DNA from: Ophioderma brevispina
Lineage: Eukaryota > Echinodermata > Ophiuroidea > Amphilepidida > Ophiodermatidae
Assembly: GCA_023653785.1 (NCBI GenBank)
Contig: JAMKCH010051437.1
Coordinates: forward strand, 1 to 64,000
Length of the DNA: 64,000 nt
Reading direction: 5' to 3'
The position numbers and the translations under genes were made by a program. Shown one piece after another: positions 41,931 through 54,728 of the stretch (position 1 is its first letter; the number at the start of each line of letters is the position of its first letter). A model generated the notes under the pieces. That model ran no database searches and was not told the DNA's origin. It saw only the letters and a list, made by a program, of their open reading frames with translations.

Positions 41931-43197
41931 AATAATTGTAAAAATTATGTAGGATCAAGGGCCGCTACACTTGCGTTAACAACTCTGTTCTTTGAATAAT
42001 CCTTGACACCTTGCGTGAGGTCAGTGATGCTTCGTGGATGTTATATTGTGATCTTGTAGTTGAGACCCAAAACTGGCAGGGGAAACCATCAATCCTGATT
42101 ATACTACCCACTCAGCAAAGACCTGATCTTGTCGTATAAATTTTGCTCTCAAAACCATCATTAGTGTTGAGCTACCATCCCATTGGAAACAAACACATTC
42201 AGAAAGCTCACAACCACAAAAATGGATTAAATACTATTACCTCCATTCGATTTGAAAATAAAAAGAACAGGGTTTTTGATGGCCAAACTTTTTGTATTGA
42301 AATTGGGAGCCAAGGTCTTGAGTATTCAACCCTCAGGTTATCTCATGATCGCCCCTAGGGGTAAGTCTGAAAAAGAAAACTGAAATACATTGTTGAAGGA
42401 CCTTAGCAAACGTTGCAATTTTAGGTTAATTTACAGGGTTGTACTCCAAGTATGACGAGGAGTGGTGTTGTCAACTATGTTTATCCAAATAATTGAGAAT
42501 ATTATTGGGTTTAAATTATTCTGTTATCTTATAAAACAAAACATGTTTTTTTTTTTTGAATGCTATTTTTATTCCTGGACTGTTAACAGACCCTGTGGCC
42601 TGGGAGAGTTTGATTCATCTCTCCAGTCTCCCAGGTTGGAATATATAGGTTTGTCTTTTGTCTACTTTGTCATGCATTTTTATGGTCTGGGGAGATATGG
42701 AGAGTGGGTCATTCCTTTCCATTCTCTAGTCTGGATTTTTATATGTCTCCTGTCAATTTGTACATTTTGATATGGAAACTAAAGTTGAAAGATGTGAAAT
42801 AAAAATAATTAAATAATAGGTGTACCCTTTTAAAACTCAACTCAAATTAATACAAACGCAAATACATATCAGAGCAGTTGTTAAAGGAGGAAGTTGCTGT
42901 GTAAATTGACAGCTACTCAGAACTATGTCTAAATTTGGGGAGTTCTGGCTTTGCCACTCCAGGATCTGTTATAACCTTGAATAATTACCCCCTTCTGTTG
43001 AAACTAAATTGTGTTAATTTTGCCAATGCGCATTTACTCAAAACAATCATCGCACTGCTTTGGGGATAGCCTCGTGCCGGAAAAGATCAAGAAGCATCAC
43101 ATCCCGCATGCATGAATTGTGGACGCAGCTTTAATCAGCAGCAAATTAATCGTAATAAGAAGATCATTGAGGATCTAAAGGGAGACCGATTGGAAGG
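40928..43197 (+). repeat. 2.2-kb tandem duplication, copy 1
   Basis: It begins in the last codons of the Penelope-like element (acacaactatgaaccgtggc) and runs through satellite units and about 1.8 kb of unrecognised sequence to gaccgattggaagga. It matches 43198-45396 in order throughout, with very many one- to few-base indels. It holds a 44-base A tract (41895-41938) where copy 2 has ordinary sequence. Confidence 0.85.
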
Positions 43198-45396
43198 AGG
43201 CGAGCACAATCATGAGCCGTGACGTTGGCAGTATTACCCTAGATCTGGGTATATGATTTCACTGCTTAGAACATCGCACCCCAGGATTAGATGTACTCCT
43301 CAACTCCACTGGAAAAGCAGTGGAACCCGATCAGTTGTGATCAAGTCATTCATCCCACGATGACGAAAGCTAACATTGTGAGTACTTTCTGGATTTGCCT
43401 AACATATAAGCATAGTTGTATGATCAGAAACCTAGTGGAATGTGGTCAAACATTCAATGCTAAAATTTTTTAAAGGTATTTGAAGGTCATGTGGGGTCAA
43501 GTTCAAGGTCAAAATCATATCATGTGGTAGGAGATTAAACTTTTTTTTTTTTTTACTTTGTTTGGTGCATGTGGTCAACTTTTCAGTGCCAAATTTTGAA
43601 GGGTCTTTCCACTGGAAGAGCCTCAATGGTTCCCATCACAATCTTCACTGAGATCTTAAAATTCTGTGCTTCTTGTTCTTTAGCTAGCTACTTCACTGGG
43701 CGGGTGACCTTTGTGGTTCAGACCGCCTGTTGTCAGTTGAATCATATTGGTGGTGTTTAGTTTTTTCATGACAAGATAATTTCAGTCGACCATGAACCGT
43801 GTTTTCTGGATGAAATACCATATTTTGGCCTAGATCTTAAAAAAATCACCTTTTGCTGAATACACTTCATATTGCTTTTCAAACTGTCACACTGATATTA
43901 TGGTTGGTGCCTATACTACTGGCCATTTATACATTTTCATAACCTCATAGCGCGAGTGTGTAGCCCATATTTTTTTTTACTCTTTCATCAAACAGTATTG
44001 GAAGAATTTTTATTTAAATGGTATATCTTGAAGCCATTTTTTTTCACAGCAGTCACCCCGGAGAAAACAAAATATGAATGCATCACCTAGGTTTTGTTCC
44101 TTTATGTCGAATACACAATTTTGAGTTAGCCCTGTATTTAATTTTAAATGTGTAAGAAAGAAACCCTTCAACACGTCTTAAATAATTGTAAAATTATGTT
44201 AGCTCAAGGGGCCCGCTAACTTGGGGCGGGGCGTCACAACTCTGTTCTTTGACGGGAATAATCCTTGACACCTTGCGTGAGGTCAGTGATGCTTCGTCGT
44301 GTGTTATATTGTGATCTTGTAGGTAGACAAAATTGCAGGGACAACCGCCCTCCTGATTCCTACCCACTCAGCAAAGCCCTGATCTTGTTCTTATTAATTC
44401 TGCTCTCAAATCCATCATTATTGTTGAGCTTACCATCCATTTGAACAAAACATTCAGAAAGCTCACACCACACATGGATAAATACCCGAGCCTCACTCAA
44501 TTTGAAAGAACAGGGGGGTATTTTGATGCCAAACTTTTTTGGATTGAATTGGAGCCGAGGTCTTGATTATTCAAACCCTTTTATATATGATCGCCCCAGG
44601 GGTAAGTCTCTGAAAAGAAAATGAAAATGCATTTTTGAAGGACCTTAGCAAACGTGCTTTTAGGTCATAGCCGTGTTGTAACTCCAAGTATGACGAGAAG
44701 TGGGGTGTGTCAACTAAGTTTTATCCAAATTGAAATATTTATTAAATTATTCATGTTCATCTATACATTTTTAAAATGCTAATTTTAATTTCCTTTACCT
44801 GTTAACAGACCCTTGCCTGGGAGATTTGTATTTCATCTCTCCATCCCCTCCCAGGTTGAATATATTTGGTTATGTCTTTTGTCTACGTTGTCATGCATTT
44901 TTATATTGTGTCCTGGGGAGATATGGAGATTGGGTCATTCCTTCTCCATTCTCTAGCGGAATTTTTAATATGTCTCTTTTCACTTGTACAGTTTATATGA
45001 ATAAAAGATTGAATGATGAAATAAAATAATAAATAATAGTGTACCCTTAAAACTTCAAACTCAAATTAATACAAACGCAATACTCTCAGAAGCAGTGTTA
45101 CCGAGAGTTGTGTAAAGTTCAGCTATCAGACTCCTGTCTAAATTTGGGGATGTTCTGGCTGCCACTCCCGGATCTTTTCTAACTTGACTAATTACTCCCC
45201 TCTGTGACACTAACTTGGTTAATTTTGCAAATGCGCATACTCAAAACAATCATCGCACTGCTTTGTGGGATAGCCTCTTCCGGAAAGATCAAGAAGCATC
45301 ACATCCGCATTGCATGAACTTGTGTACGCCTCTTTATCAGCAGCAATTTATAATCGTATAAGAATATCATTGAGGATCTAAGGACCGATTGGAAGG
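43198..45396 (+). repeat. 2.2-kb tandem duplication, copy 2
   Basis: Starts ggcgagcacaatcatgagcc and ends ggaccgattggaagga. Shared blocks with copy 1 include tagaacatcgca, ctggaagagcctcaatg, cactgggcgggtgacctttg, accatattttggcc, cttgacaccttgcgtgaggt and aacaatcatcgcactgcttt. Either a 5'-truncated second retroelement copy sharing a long 3' tail, or a segmental duplication. Confidence 0.85.
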
Positions 45397-48134
45397 AATG
45401 GCCGAGCCACAACTGAGAGTACGTAAGTTGTCAGCGAAGTGTACAACTTGTTAGCCATCGAGTGCTTATTCTCACTAAATTCACAGTTTGGCTGTGTCCA
45501 ACATCCGTAGATTTCAGTGATGGTATGCCCCAACTGGTTTCTACCTTGAGGGCGGCATACATCCCCAAAAGTTGTGACCCAATTTAAAAAGCCTTGAAAA
45601 AAGGTGCTTCGTCAATGTTGTAAGCTAAAAATTGTATTTCATATTTCGCCATGTCTCTATTATCAAAATCCACTGCAGATTACACCCACCCTGAAGCGCT
45701 TTTTTTTAATAGTGCAACACTTAAAACATACTGGAGCTAAAAGCTGCTCAATTTTTTCATTTCACCATAGCCAATATGCCATGGTCGTCACAATTTTTTT
45801 ACACATCCAGTGGCCGAACATTTGCTCATAACTTGGCGTAGTTACAAAACCAAATTTTTCAAGGTTTGACCACTCATTTTTTTGTGTGAACCATTAATCT
45901 TTCAAATTTAAATTACTTTTCAACTAAAAAAATCCAACTTCAAATTAATTGTGATCATACCTATCATGAGCATGGTGAGTCCCTTTCACAATCGTGACAC
46001 TGACAATAGCCATACGACACGAATACACTTGTCGTCGGCCATTGTCTGGCTGGAGTAAAATTTACAAGCTTTTAATAATATATACCATACATGACATACT
46101 GAATCATCAAAGAAGTGGTTGGGTGTGAATGCCAAAATTGCCGTTAAATACCGTCTAATAGATAATATGCATGTGCCTAGAGTTGTTTCAACAGCCGCTG
46201 CACCATCAAAAATGATCTGAATTCTGACAATGCCAAAATAATTAAACTGATTCAGTGACAGTGTGACTGTCTGTCCAGTGTCTGACTCTGAGAGTGTTGT
46301 CGTTGACATTGTGATGTGATGTGTTGTGCGATATTCAGTGGCGTACCGACTGGGGGGGGGGAGGTACATGGTAGTGTTAAAACAAAAAAATATAAATTTT
46401 TGCGTTTTTAGAATACAGAAAGTAGATTCATTAAAAAGAACCCTACTACAGAATTACTCAATTAGAATACAGTTTAAATGAAGTAAATCTGTTACCTGGT
46501 TCTTGCAAAATTGCAATTTCTAGCTTGAGATAAGCTGGCGAGTCCCAACGCAAGAAGATTCCAACCTGCAGTGACCTGCACATTGCATAAGCCTGTGTAC
46601 AGAGATCGAAAATGCTAATTAATTAGCGCTAATGATCCCCGCTAATGACAGTACAAATTACCGCGCCCATTGTGACGTTAAGGAGATCCGGAACAAACTT
46701 CGGAACCGATCGGATCCCTTCGCCAGTGATGTCATCGACCTTGGCTGGGTCAATACGCCTGCGCGATGCGATTCTATTCGTGTGCTTAATTTCCAAAGTT
46801 CACTGAAGTTCAGTATAATAAGGCTCAGAGGTCGACCCGATGTCCAATGATTTTTCCACCTTGCCGATCTGAATCTTAAAATTTTTTACATGGTTAAGAA
46901 GGAAAACATTACCAATAATGCTAAGCCCGATGAAAATCTTGCGATATCCTGGAAATATTTAAATTTAAAAGTTTACCTGCGTGACCCGAGCTGCACCATC
47001 TCCAGTGGAACGCCGCCATTGTATGGCGAAGTGTAATTGCTTTTTGAGGTACATGTAAGTCACGCGGAACCATTAGGTATTGGAGTTTAGTCAACCCGTA
47101 ATTTTACATCGATATGCATGCGACATCAGGGCGGCCGGGGGCGGGCCTGGCGCGCCAATTCAAACATTGAAACGGCATTCACTGAAGAGAGCGCTGCCAC
47201 TTCAACTCTCTGGGGACTATACATGGATCAAATCCATGGGTTTCTAGTTTTCTACTGTCACTCATGGAAGATAGTACAGGGAACCTTTACGTCGTTTTTT
47301 GACATTGATGGTCGGCACGACGTAAAGGCCATAATGCATTGAAAAGCCGTAGCAATCAAGCACTGTATAAAGTGTATAGACTCATGGATATGTCGACGCA
47401 GTGCTGCGTCGGAAGTCAAATTACACTAAGAAAATAACCCTAATGGCCGCAGTATTTATCAGGCACCTACTTGTACTTGTTATTTATCTCCTGCAATTCT
47501 GTTTCTTCGATGAACATAAATATTTGCAGGAATTTCAGGGCTATAATTTTTCGGCGAGAAATCAATTCTCGTAAAGATTCTCGTAAAACTGATTTGCGTG
47601 AATCAATGTTGATTCTTGTAAACTTTAGAACTTAACACAGTAGTGAATTAGATGATTCCCTCAAAATTTGTTCTGGGGAATCAAGACTGATTTTCGCACA
47701 CACAGCGCCAAATTTCTACCCCTGAATTTTGGAGATATTCTTGTCGGGATTCGTGCTACACGATTTGACTTATGTAATGTCATTATACTAGAAATGAGGG
47801 TGATTCGGAAATGTGAAATGCAAAAGATTGATATGACTCGTCTGACATACCCAAAATTTCAGTATGACTCCGTTGTACTACATGGTTTTGTGCATTGAAA
47901 ATATGATACATCACATAAACAAGCAGCACTGCCAATCATGCCTATTGTTAAGGGTTGTTGATAAAGCTATAATCATAACTGTGAAATGGCATGGATTAGT
48001 GACCATCCCCTCTGTTATAAACATATTGTCCAGTAATTAGTCCTTTGAGACTTTGTATATTTTCAGAGCTACTCCTGTCAAAGGTAGTCCCCATATTTGC
48101 GTGGCTAGATATGTAACCAAACAATCTCTCGTGT
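45397..48134. other. Mostly unassigned; GC-richer island at about 46620-47170
   Basis: Nothing recognised at 45397-46330. A single CAGTGGCGTA end with a G run lies at 46335-46366. The stretch 46620-47170 has more CpG than its surroundings and could be a promoter or unique sequence, but no exon was recognised. The 47531-47724 MITE lies downstream. Confidence 0.35.
47531..47724. mobile_element. MITE, better preserved copy of the 38168-38362 family
   Basis: Ends cagggctataatttttcggc and the inverse of caggggtagaaatttgg; aattt is found at both borders. The cagggg end class is common in hAT-like elements. Confidence 0.65.
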
Positions 48135-48142
48135 ACCCCTCG

Positions 48143-50157
48143 TAAGTGTGTGCGATATCGCGATCTGGCGATAATATGGCGATATTATTTTCATTATCGT
48201 GATGCTATATTTCGCCATGTCCGACGATATGCCTTACGATATTTCTGGTATATTTTTTGGCTATAAAATATCAAATTCATCTCCAAGATTTTTGTCCACT
48301 ACACAGTAAATTAATCATATATTCGCATTTATTACCTGTGGTGTAATACTAATAGGTGAATCGTACGTCTTTTCATCTTTTATGGCCTGTTCCAACCATC
48401 TTCATTTGCGGAAGGACAATTGATCCATCCATTTATTCGTCCAAATGTACCTGCAATTATTAAGAAATACGATGTCAGACAGAGCATAAGAGCATTGTAC
48501 CAATTATACATTACATTGTACATGTTCGTGTGACACGCTGACCCGAATTCAACCATATGGCCAGTCCAACCGTGCGCATAGCTAAGGCGCAGCCTACGTA
48601 CCCAGGGCCGTCATAAGGTAATTCCATGAAAAAATGGTAACTCGACCACCTGGGTGAAAGAAAGGGAAGGTGGGAAGGGGTCGTAGATTTAGCTTGAAAC
48701 TTAATTGTAAGGGAAAATATGACAGAAAATATTGTTATGACAGAACATTGTGTGTTCGATATAACTATCTTGCATAATACCATCTTTGTTCCTTTGCGTT
48801 ATAAAATATTCACTAATTTGTCCACTAAACTCCACTATTACGTGCATATCGATTCGTTTGCCCTTTCGGGTGTAATTTTGCTGTTAAAATAATGACGTCA
48901 AGAAGATCAGCTACTTTTTGAATATTCACTAGTTCATTCATAAATTTCATAATGACTATTCGGCGCGTGCGTACTATCCTTATAACATGAGTTATTATTA
49001 TGGTACCGACGAGGCCGGGCCGGGAAACATCTATGGATTGTTACTTTCCACTTTGCAATGGATTAATTTTAATCGAATCCTTCACTATTCAAAAATAACA
49101 CCCCGAGTAAGTGATTAAATGTCTCATTAACCCATTCCAATATTGTTACGTTTGTGGATGGCTATGATTGATACAATACAGCGTTTACATCGCTTCTTTC
49201 TCGGTGCTATCGTTGGGAATCCCCGGGAAATCCCCAAACAGCTGTCGGGAAACCTGGTATGAGCAACGGCAAAGTAGAAAAACGTGATACCCAAATATAA
49301 TTTGCGCGTGCGCAATTTTATCTTCCATGCATGCGCCCGCTCAATTGAAAGTGTGAGGGAGAATACGTGAGCCATGAACGAGCTGCTTTGCGGTCACACG
49401 ATTAGTGTCATTGATGTTGTGGTTTTTTTTTAACAAAGTAAAACAACACTAAATTGACCGACATGCCTTGGACAGACATGGAGACAGATACATGACATAC
49501 ATATGGAACGTACAATGTGGTCAAATGAAATAGGGCAAGAACGTTTTGTCTCATTATCATCATCATTGTTTTTTATTCACCATCATTTCCTGACACTGGT
49601 TAATCTTCTGTGATCACATTTACAACACACATTTCGACTTGAAACATTCTTCATGACTTCAAACATAAAAACGGTACACCACCAAATCGCATCCTTATGC
49701 CGTCTTTTTTCCAAAACATTTCAAATTTGTTAAATATGGTGATTGGCATTTTCTCTACCGTCAAGTCTTGGAATATAAATAAAGTTGAGCTCTGACCATC
49801 GGCCTATTTTTGAGGCCCGAGATCGTTTAAACATTGTCCCCCCAACTGACGTAATGATCACGACCTGTCACCTTTGACATTTATTGATTATATGCTCAGA
49901 TTTCGTCAAAAACTTCGATGTATTTTGGAAAATATGGAACCGTTGGCTCATTCTACTGATATTTGACAGCAATTTGATAGGTAAGTAAAGAAGGGTTTAG
50001 ACGGGGGGTTTTAGAGTCAATGTTGAATTGGGGTTATATTGCCTATTATGTCGAAAATTGGAATTTATTAAGCCATATCATATCGTAATAATCGCGATCT
50101 TGCGATGTTTTTAGCCGCGATGTACGATATCAAAAAGGCCCGCGATGCCCATGCTTA
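48143..50157. mobile_element. hAT-like non-autonomous element, 2.0 kb
   Basis: Flanked by accccctcg-type 8-mers: ACCCCTCG at 48135-48142 and GCCCCTCG at 50158-50165, one mismatch. Ends taagtgtgtgcgatatcgcg and the inverse of cgatgcccatgctta. Subterminal cgatatcgcgat motifs occur at both sides. An 8-bp duplication with TA-starting ends fits hAT. No transposase frame was seen in the interior, which may be captured genomic sequence. Confidence 0.75.
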
Positions 50158-51434
50158 GCCCCTCGGGTCTTCACTTTGAGTGTGGGCAGTATATCCAACA
50201 CTGCACAGAACCAACGCCACGAGTACAGGTGACAATGGGTGACAGGAGCAACAAAAAATTAAGAAATTTCTACAAGAATATGCTCCACTTACGGATATCA
50301 CAGGGATTATAACTGCTTGTTAACAAATTTCTACTCGTTTATTAACTGCCAAAGAAGAAACCGGCGAAATTTTAAATCCCAGTATCAGCTATTCACATCG
50401 GTTCACATGTATGTTTACAAAAACGGTGGCGATAACACTGGCTTTCACAGCTGTAGCGACCTTTCGTATGATTCGGGACTGACATCGAAATGTCCGAACA
50501 TTCATCACATGAGTTGTACTCTTTCCCAATCCCAACCCGCAATACATGTGTGTGCGTGGTGGTAACACAATAAGCGTGCGTGCCGGTACGTGTAAGAGAG
50601 ACTCGTTTCTGGTAGGGTTGCAAAATCCCCGGGAATTTTCCAAGCGCAATTTCCATGGAAATTTTGGGAATAACGGGAATTATTTGGAATTTAGGAAATT
50701 TTCGGGAATTTCCAAAGCACTTCTTCAAAATAAGTCAGGTTAGGATATTACTCTGTACATCTAATATCTTCAGAAGAACATGTCAGCAAACCAAGCATGG
50801 TTTAAACAACTGAGCAATGAATAACCCCCAACTCTTTACCAAACATACATGTATGGGTCAGTTTAATTTCTATTCGATTCACTCACTGTTCTGTATTCGT
50901 AAACCACCCACTGATTTTACCTTAGATTTAGTGAAAACTTATTTTTCAAATCAACTTCCCTTAAATTGTTTTGACTGCTTTCTGTAACAGGCATGGACAT
51001 TTTCAAAGAATTCACCAATCAGCTGATTTTCGGTTTTTGGAGATCCAAATTCCCAATTTTTTTATTTGTAGCCCAATTTTGTGTTAATTTTACAACTGCA
51101 TTGATCAATCCAAAATGCCCCAAGTCCAGGCTTAGCAAAGGGTGCACTCTAGAAAAAAATGGTATTTAAAAAAAATGACTAGATATATCTTGTCGGAGGG
51201 ATGCTTAATAGAAAACTATTCAAATTGCCCATGTTCAAAAATGTATTTAAACTTATTTTTAATAGTCCACCAATTTTTGTGGTATGAACTTGGGAATGTA
51301 ACATTTGACCTTCAATGATTGTGGCTATAGTGTCTATTTGGAAAGTGCCCCCTTGGACTAGATCTGGATACCTTGTGTAAAACTAATAAAGCCTTTTATT
51401 AATTGTCTGTTTAAACCCTAAGTCATATTCTTAA

Positions 51435-52159
51435 ATGTAACAAGATATTTCACATAACAGGTGTCCGTAAAATAGAAAATTCTGATTTTGCACTAATTAA
51501 AGCTTTCTATCAAATATCCCCATGTAAAGGATTAAGTTGGAGGAATCTTAAGTGACAAATTGTGGAATTTCTAAGTTACTATCGGGGCAATACTAAATTC
51601 AGCCTATGTTTTTAATACTGAATTAGCAAATCACATTGATAGCTTTGTGTATGAGAAAATCTATGGAGTTCTTATCCAACTGTTGGTAACCCACACTTTA
51701 GAAAGGGTGGTTTTTAAAATTCTAAAAAGTGGGTAAAAGGTGTGATACTGGATTTTTGTTGCTATAAAGGGTGGTTTTGTAAAAAGGGTGGGTCGAAATA
51801 AAAAGGGTGGGTTCTAATATAAATTTGCAAATGAACTAGCTGGTAGTAATCATTTGAAAATAAGAGTGTCATAACATCCAACAAGGTTGGTTCCCATACA
51901 ATACATTGACACCAACAAGTGGAAATTATCTACTCTGTAAGGTTATCCACACATAATTGGTAAAAGACACTGTGTGACAGCTGTAGAATTTCCAATAAAT
52001 TATAAACAGTGTGTTTTATTTTTTCAATAACAATGGTGTTTCTCATAAACGAGGGTGGTTACAAACACCACTGCCAACTAATTGTTTCTATGTGAAATCA
52101 CTACCTCTATGAGTGATGTTACACAAGGTATGAGGCCCCAAAATCTCTTGTTTGCCCCT
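51435..52159. mobile_element. TTAA-flanked MITE, family E, copy 3
   Basis: TTAA at 51431-51434 and 52160-52163. It begins atgtaacaagatatttcac, then ataacaggtgtcc, attctgattttg and attcagcctatgttttt as in 29632-29973, and ends aaatctcttgtttgcccct. It contains the 51680-52079 insert. Confidence 0.8.
51680..52079. mobile_element. GTTGGTAACCCAC...CCACTGCCAAC element, nested copy
   Basis: It shares attctaaaaagtggg, aaaaagggtgggt, agagtgtcataacatccaac and tgacagctgtagaatttcca with 60112-60561. Repeated aaagggtgggt words mark both ends. Inserted in family E, which is inserted in the 50613-52362 element. Confidence 0.8.
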
Positions 52160-52528
52160 TTAATGACACAAAACAGTACATATTAGGGAGAAAATGCCTA
52201 ATTTAAAAAAATCCTGGGGATGAACATTTTTAAAATGTTTAAAACTTAATGCCAAAATTGAAAATTCCCAATATTCCCGGGCCCCTTCAAATTCCGTAAA
52301 TTTTTCCGGGAAAAAGTTTCCAAATGCCAGGAAACTTTCCCGTTCCACCCCTTTGCAACCTAGTTTTCTGGGTCTTCGTTCGGACGTCATATCCCAACAA
52401 CATTAGCACAGCTAAGCTTGATCACATCGGACAAACCTACACCTGAAGGATGCAGCACGTTTTCCTAGAGTTTTTAACGCTATTTTTTCGATATGCAATG
52501 GATTCAAAAATAAATATAGTGAGACATA

Positions 52529-52576
52529 ATGATGGCTGAAAAGTCTACTACTACCTGTGGAAGCAGTATTGAAACG
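52529..52576 (+). CDS. Candidate first coding exon (weak)
   Basis: ATGATGGCTGAAAAG... reads MMAEKSTTTCGSSIET and is followed at once by a perfect donor, gtaagt (52577). A purine at -3 of the first ATG suits initiation. There is no recognised homologue and no matching downstream exon in the window, so this is a possibility only. Confidence 0.2.
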
Positions 52577-52929
52577 GTAAGTTCCTCTTACATGGGACTC
52601 TTGCATTACCCAAAATTGATGTCATTGTTTCAGCGAGGCTGGAATAGCTTTCGGAAGTACCATACTTTCGCCCACTATCAGTGGCAAGCGCTCTCTGCGT
52701 CAATGCCGTTTCAAATGTTTGAAATTGGCGCCCCTGCCGCACCTGATGTAGCATGCTATATGGATTAAAATTACAGGTACTGAGTTAGAAACATCATAAG
52801 TCCCGGGATGCAGCAATGACATCATCAATGGGGACAATCTCTGGCCAGGTCATGCGACACAGCCGCGTAGCGTGATATCCCCGGTCATTTTCGAGACCAA
52901 TCAGGTTTCTGACTTTTCTCTTTCCCTCT

Positions 52930-53641
52930 TAAAGCGTGTTTCCATGAAAGCTCCTTCATTTTACCGGGAAATCTCTACCGGGAAGAAGAGAGAAAATGTG
53001 ATAACGGTCAGTTTCTATTGGGCCTTTTACTACCGGTAAATGCTACCTGGCTGCTCTCTATCAACTCCACATAAAACTTTGGCGGCAAAAGGCGTACACT
53101 GAGGTCAAATGAAATGCAACTCATTGTGGGTTGACTTTTTTCAAAAAAATATGGCGGATTTGCGATAGTATGATTGATGTCAATTTTGACATTTTACAGT
53201 CAAATTCAGAGGCAAATGATGGTTAGATGGGTTAACTGTTCGTGAACGTCAGAGAGGGTTCGAAGGTACATGTAGTTGTACAATCGCGAGAAGCGATGTA
53301 CGTAAGATCAAGGATTCAACCGCCGAATCCATGGGCCGAATCCATATCCCTCATCCTCTAGTCTACCGTCCACACGTGGCCTATCGTCGATCGTATCACG
53401 CAGTATTATCGATTTCCGTTTCCTAGCCTGCATGCGCACTGTCGGGGAACGGAGTGTGTTTCTATTTGGCGTTACCGTAAGTGACATACCGCTATTTTTT
53501 TTCCTTTTTCCTCCTCGAGAAGGAAAATTTTGCCGGGTTGATTTACCGGTAAATAGTGAGTGAGGTCAGTTCTATTGAGCACATTTAATCCGTTATCCGT
53601 CTCTTTTTTTCCGTAAATGTGTCCCATAGAAACACACTTTA
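52930..53641. mobile_element. MITE with AAGYGTGTTTC ends, possibly TTAA-flanked
   Basis: Left end taaagcgtgtttccatgaaa; right end gaaacacacttta inverted. Inner paired words include taccggtaaat on both sides and cagtt-ctattg. The left border reads TTAA and the right TTAT. Confidence 0.6.
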
Positions 53642-54728
53642 TTATAAGTTTCACGCGCCCCCGGGAGATGCTAGAAACACATGGGGCGTAATAGTACGGT
53701 TAAGAGCTAATTTTTCTTTCGATGATGCTTTTACGTCAATTTAAAATTATACACTACATGTGCAACAAATGAATTTAATCCCTTTGTTCATCACCAAATG
53801 TACGTTTTTTCTTCACTCTATCTGACCCCTACCCCCATGTGATAACCAGATTTTTCGGGCTTAGCTGAAAACGTAAAATTGCATACCTGTTGAAAATCCT
53901 TTTGGATCGTTTTTACAAGTGCGAGTCAGCGCGAAAATACAGGTCTAACAGTATTGTAGAGTAATGTCAATTCAAGATAGTTAGTGAGTCACCAGCCAGG
54001 TATTTCAGAACATTTTGGAGTGTTTTGTGTAAGTTTATAAATTGGGAGTTCACCTTATTGGATGTTGAAACATCACTGATCTGGGCGTACATTTGAGTTC
54101 ATTAGAGTTAACGACAGAAGTGAATGTACAAAGCAACCCGAAGTCATGCTCAGCAGGACTACAACTCTTGGTTTTTAATTTGACTTTTTCCCCAGAAATG
54201 AGTCATTGAGTTTGTATAGTGATCATTTCGATCGTGGTTCAGAGTCCAGTTAGCGTGAGCCAGTTGACCTGGATACGATTGAATTTGACGTCACACGGCA
54301 TCGGCGTATTCCCACGATTTTTCGCTGTGGGAAAACGGCCCACCGACAACAAAGCACAATTGCGCCTATTTGCCGGTGGGACGTGTTGTCGGGAGCGACC
54401 TGTGACATGTTAGGGTTAACATCGACATCACATCCTTCAAGTCGGCATGTTATGTCAACTCAGCTAGTACATTAAGCAACCAATAAGAATAAAAACCATA
54501 TGCACACCTACTTGTATCCTTCTCATTTGGCTTAAATCAGGAAGTACCGTACTGACCCGAGTATAGTCCCATGCTCGATTATAATCCCACCCCCAGTTTT
54601 GAAAGAATCTGCAGAATTATAGAAAATCCTGTTATAATCCCACCTTAAGTTCTTTGCTGAAAATCAATATTTTTTAAAATCATTACTGTTTTGAAAGTTT
54701 CTTGTTGTGTTTTTCTTTACAAACTTAA

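Larger units (their letters stand above)
50613..52362. mobile_element. hAT-like non-autonomous element, 1.75 kb, with nested insertions
   Basis: Ends tagggttgcaaaatccccgg and the inverse, ttgcaaccta. Flanks gtttctgg (50605-50612) and gttttctgg (52363-52371) make an 8-bp duplication with one extra T. Subterminal gggaattttcc repeats occur at both ends. A family E MITE (51435-52159) is inserted inside. Confidence 0.8.

Noticed and set aside
45986..46369. 127-codon minus-strand frame (MSTTTLSESDTGQTVTLSLN segment)
   Set aside because: It starts in a CAGTGGCGTA repeat end, and no domain or good splice context is recognised. It could hide a first exon but cannot be supported.
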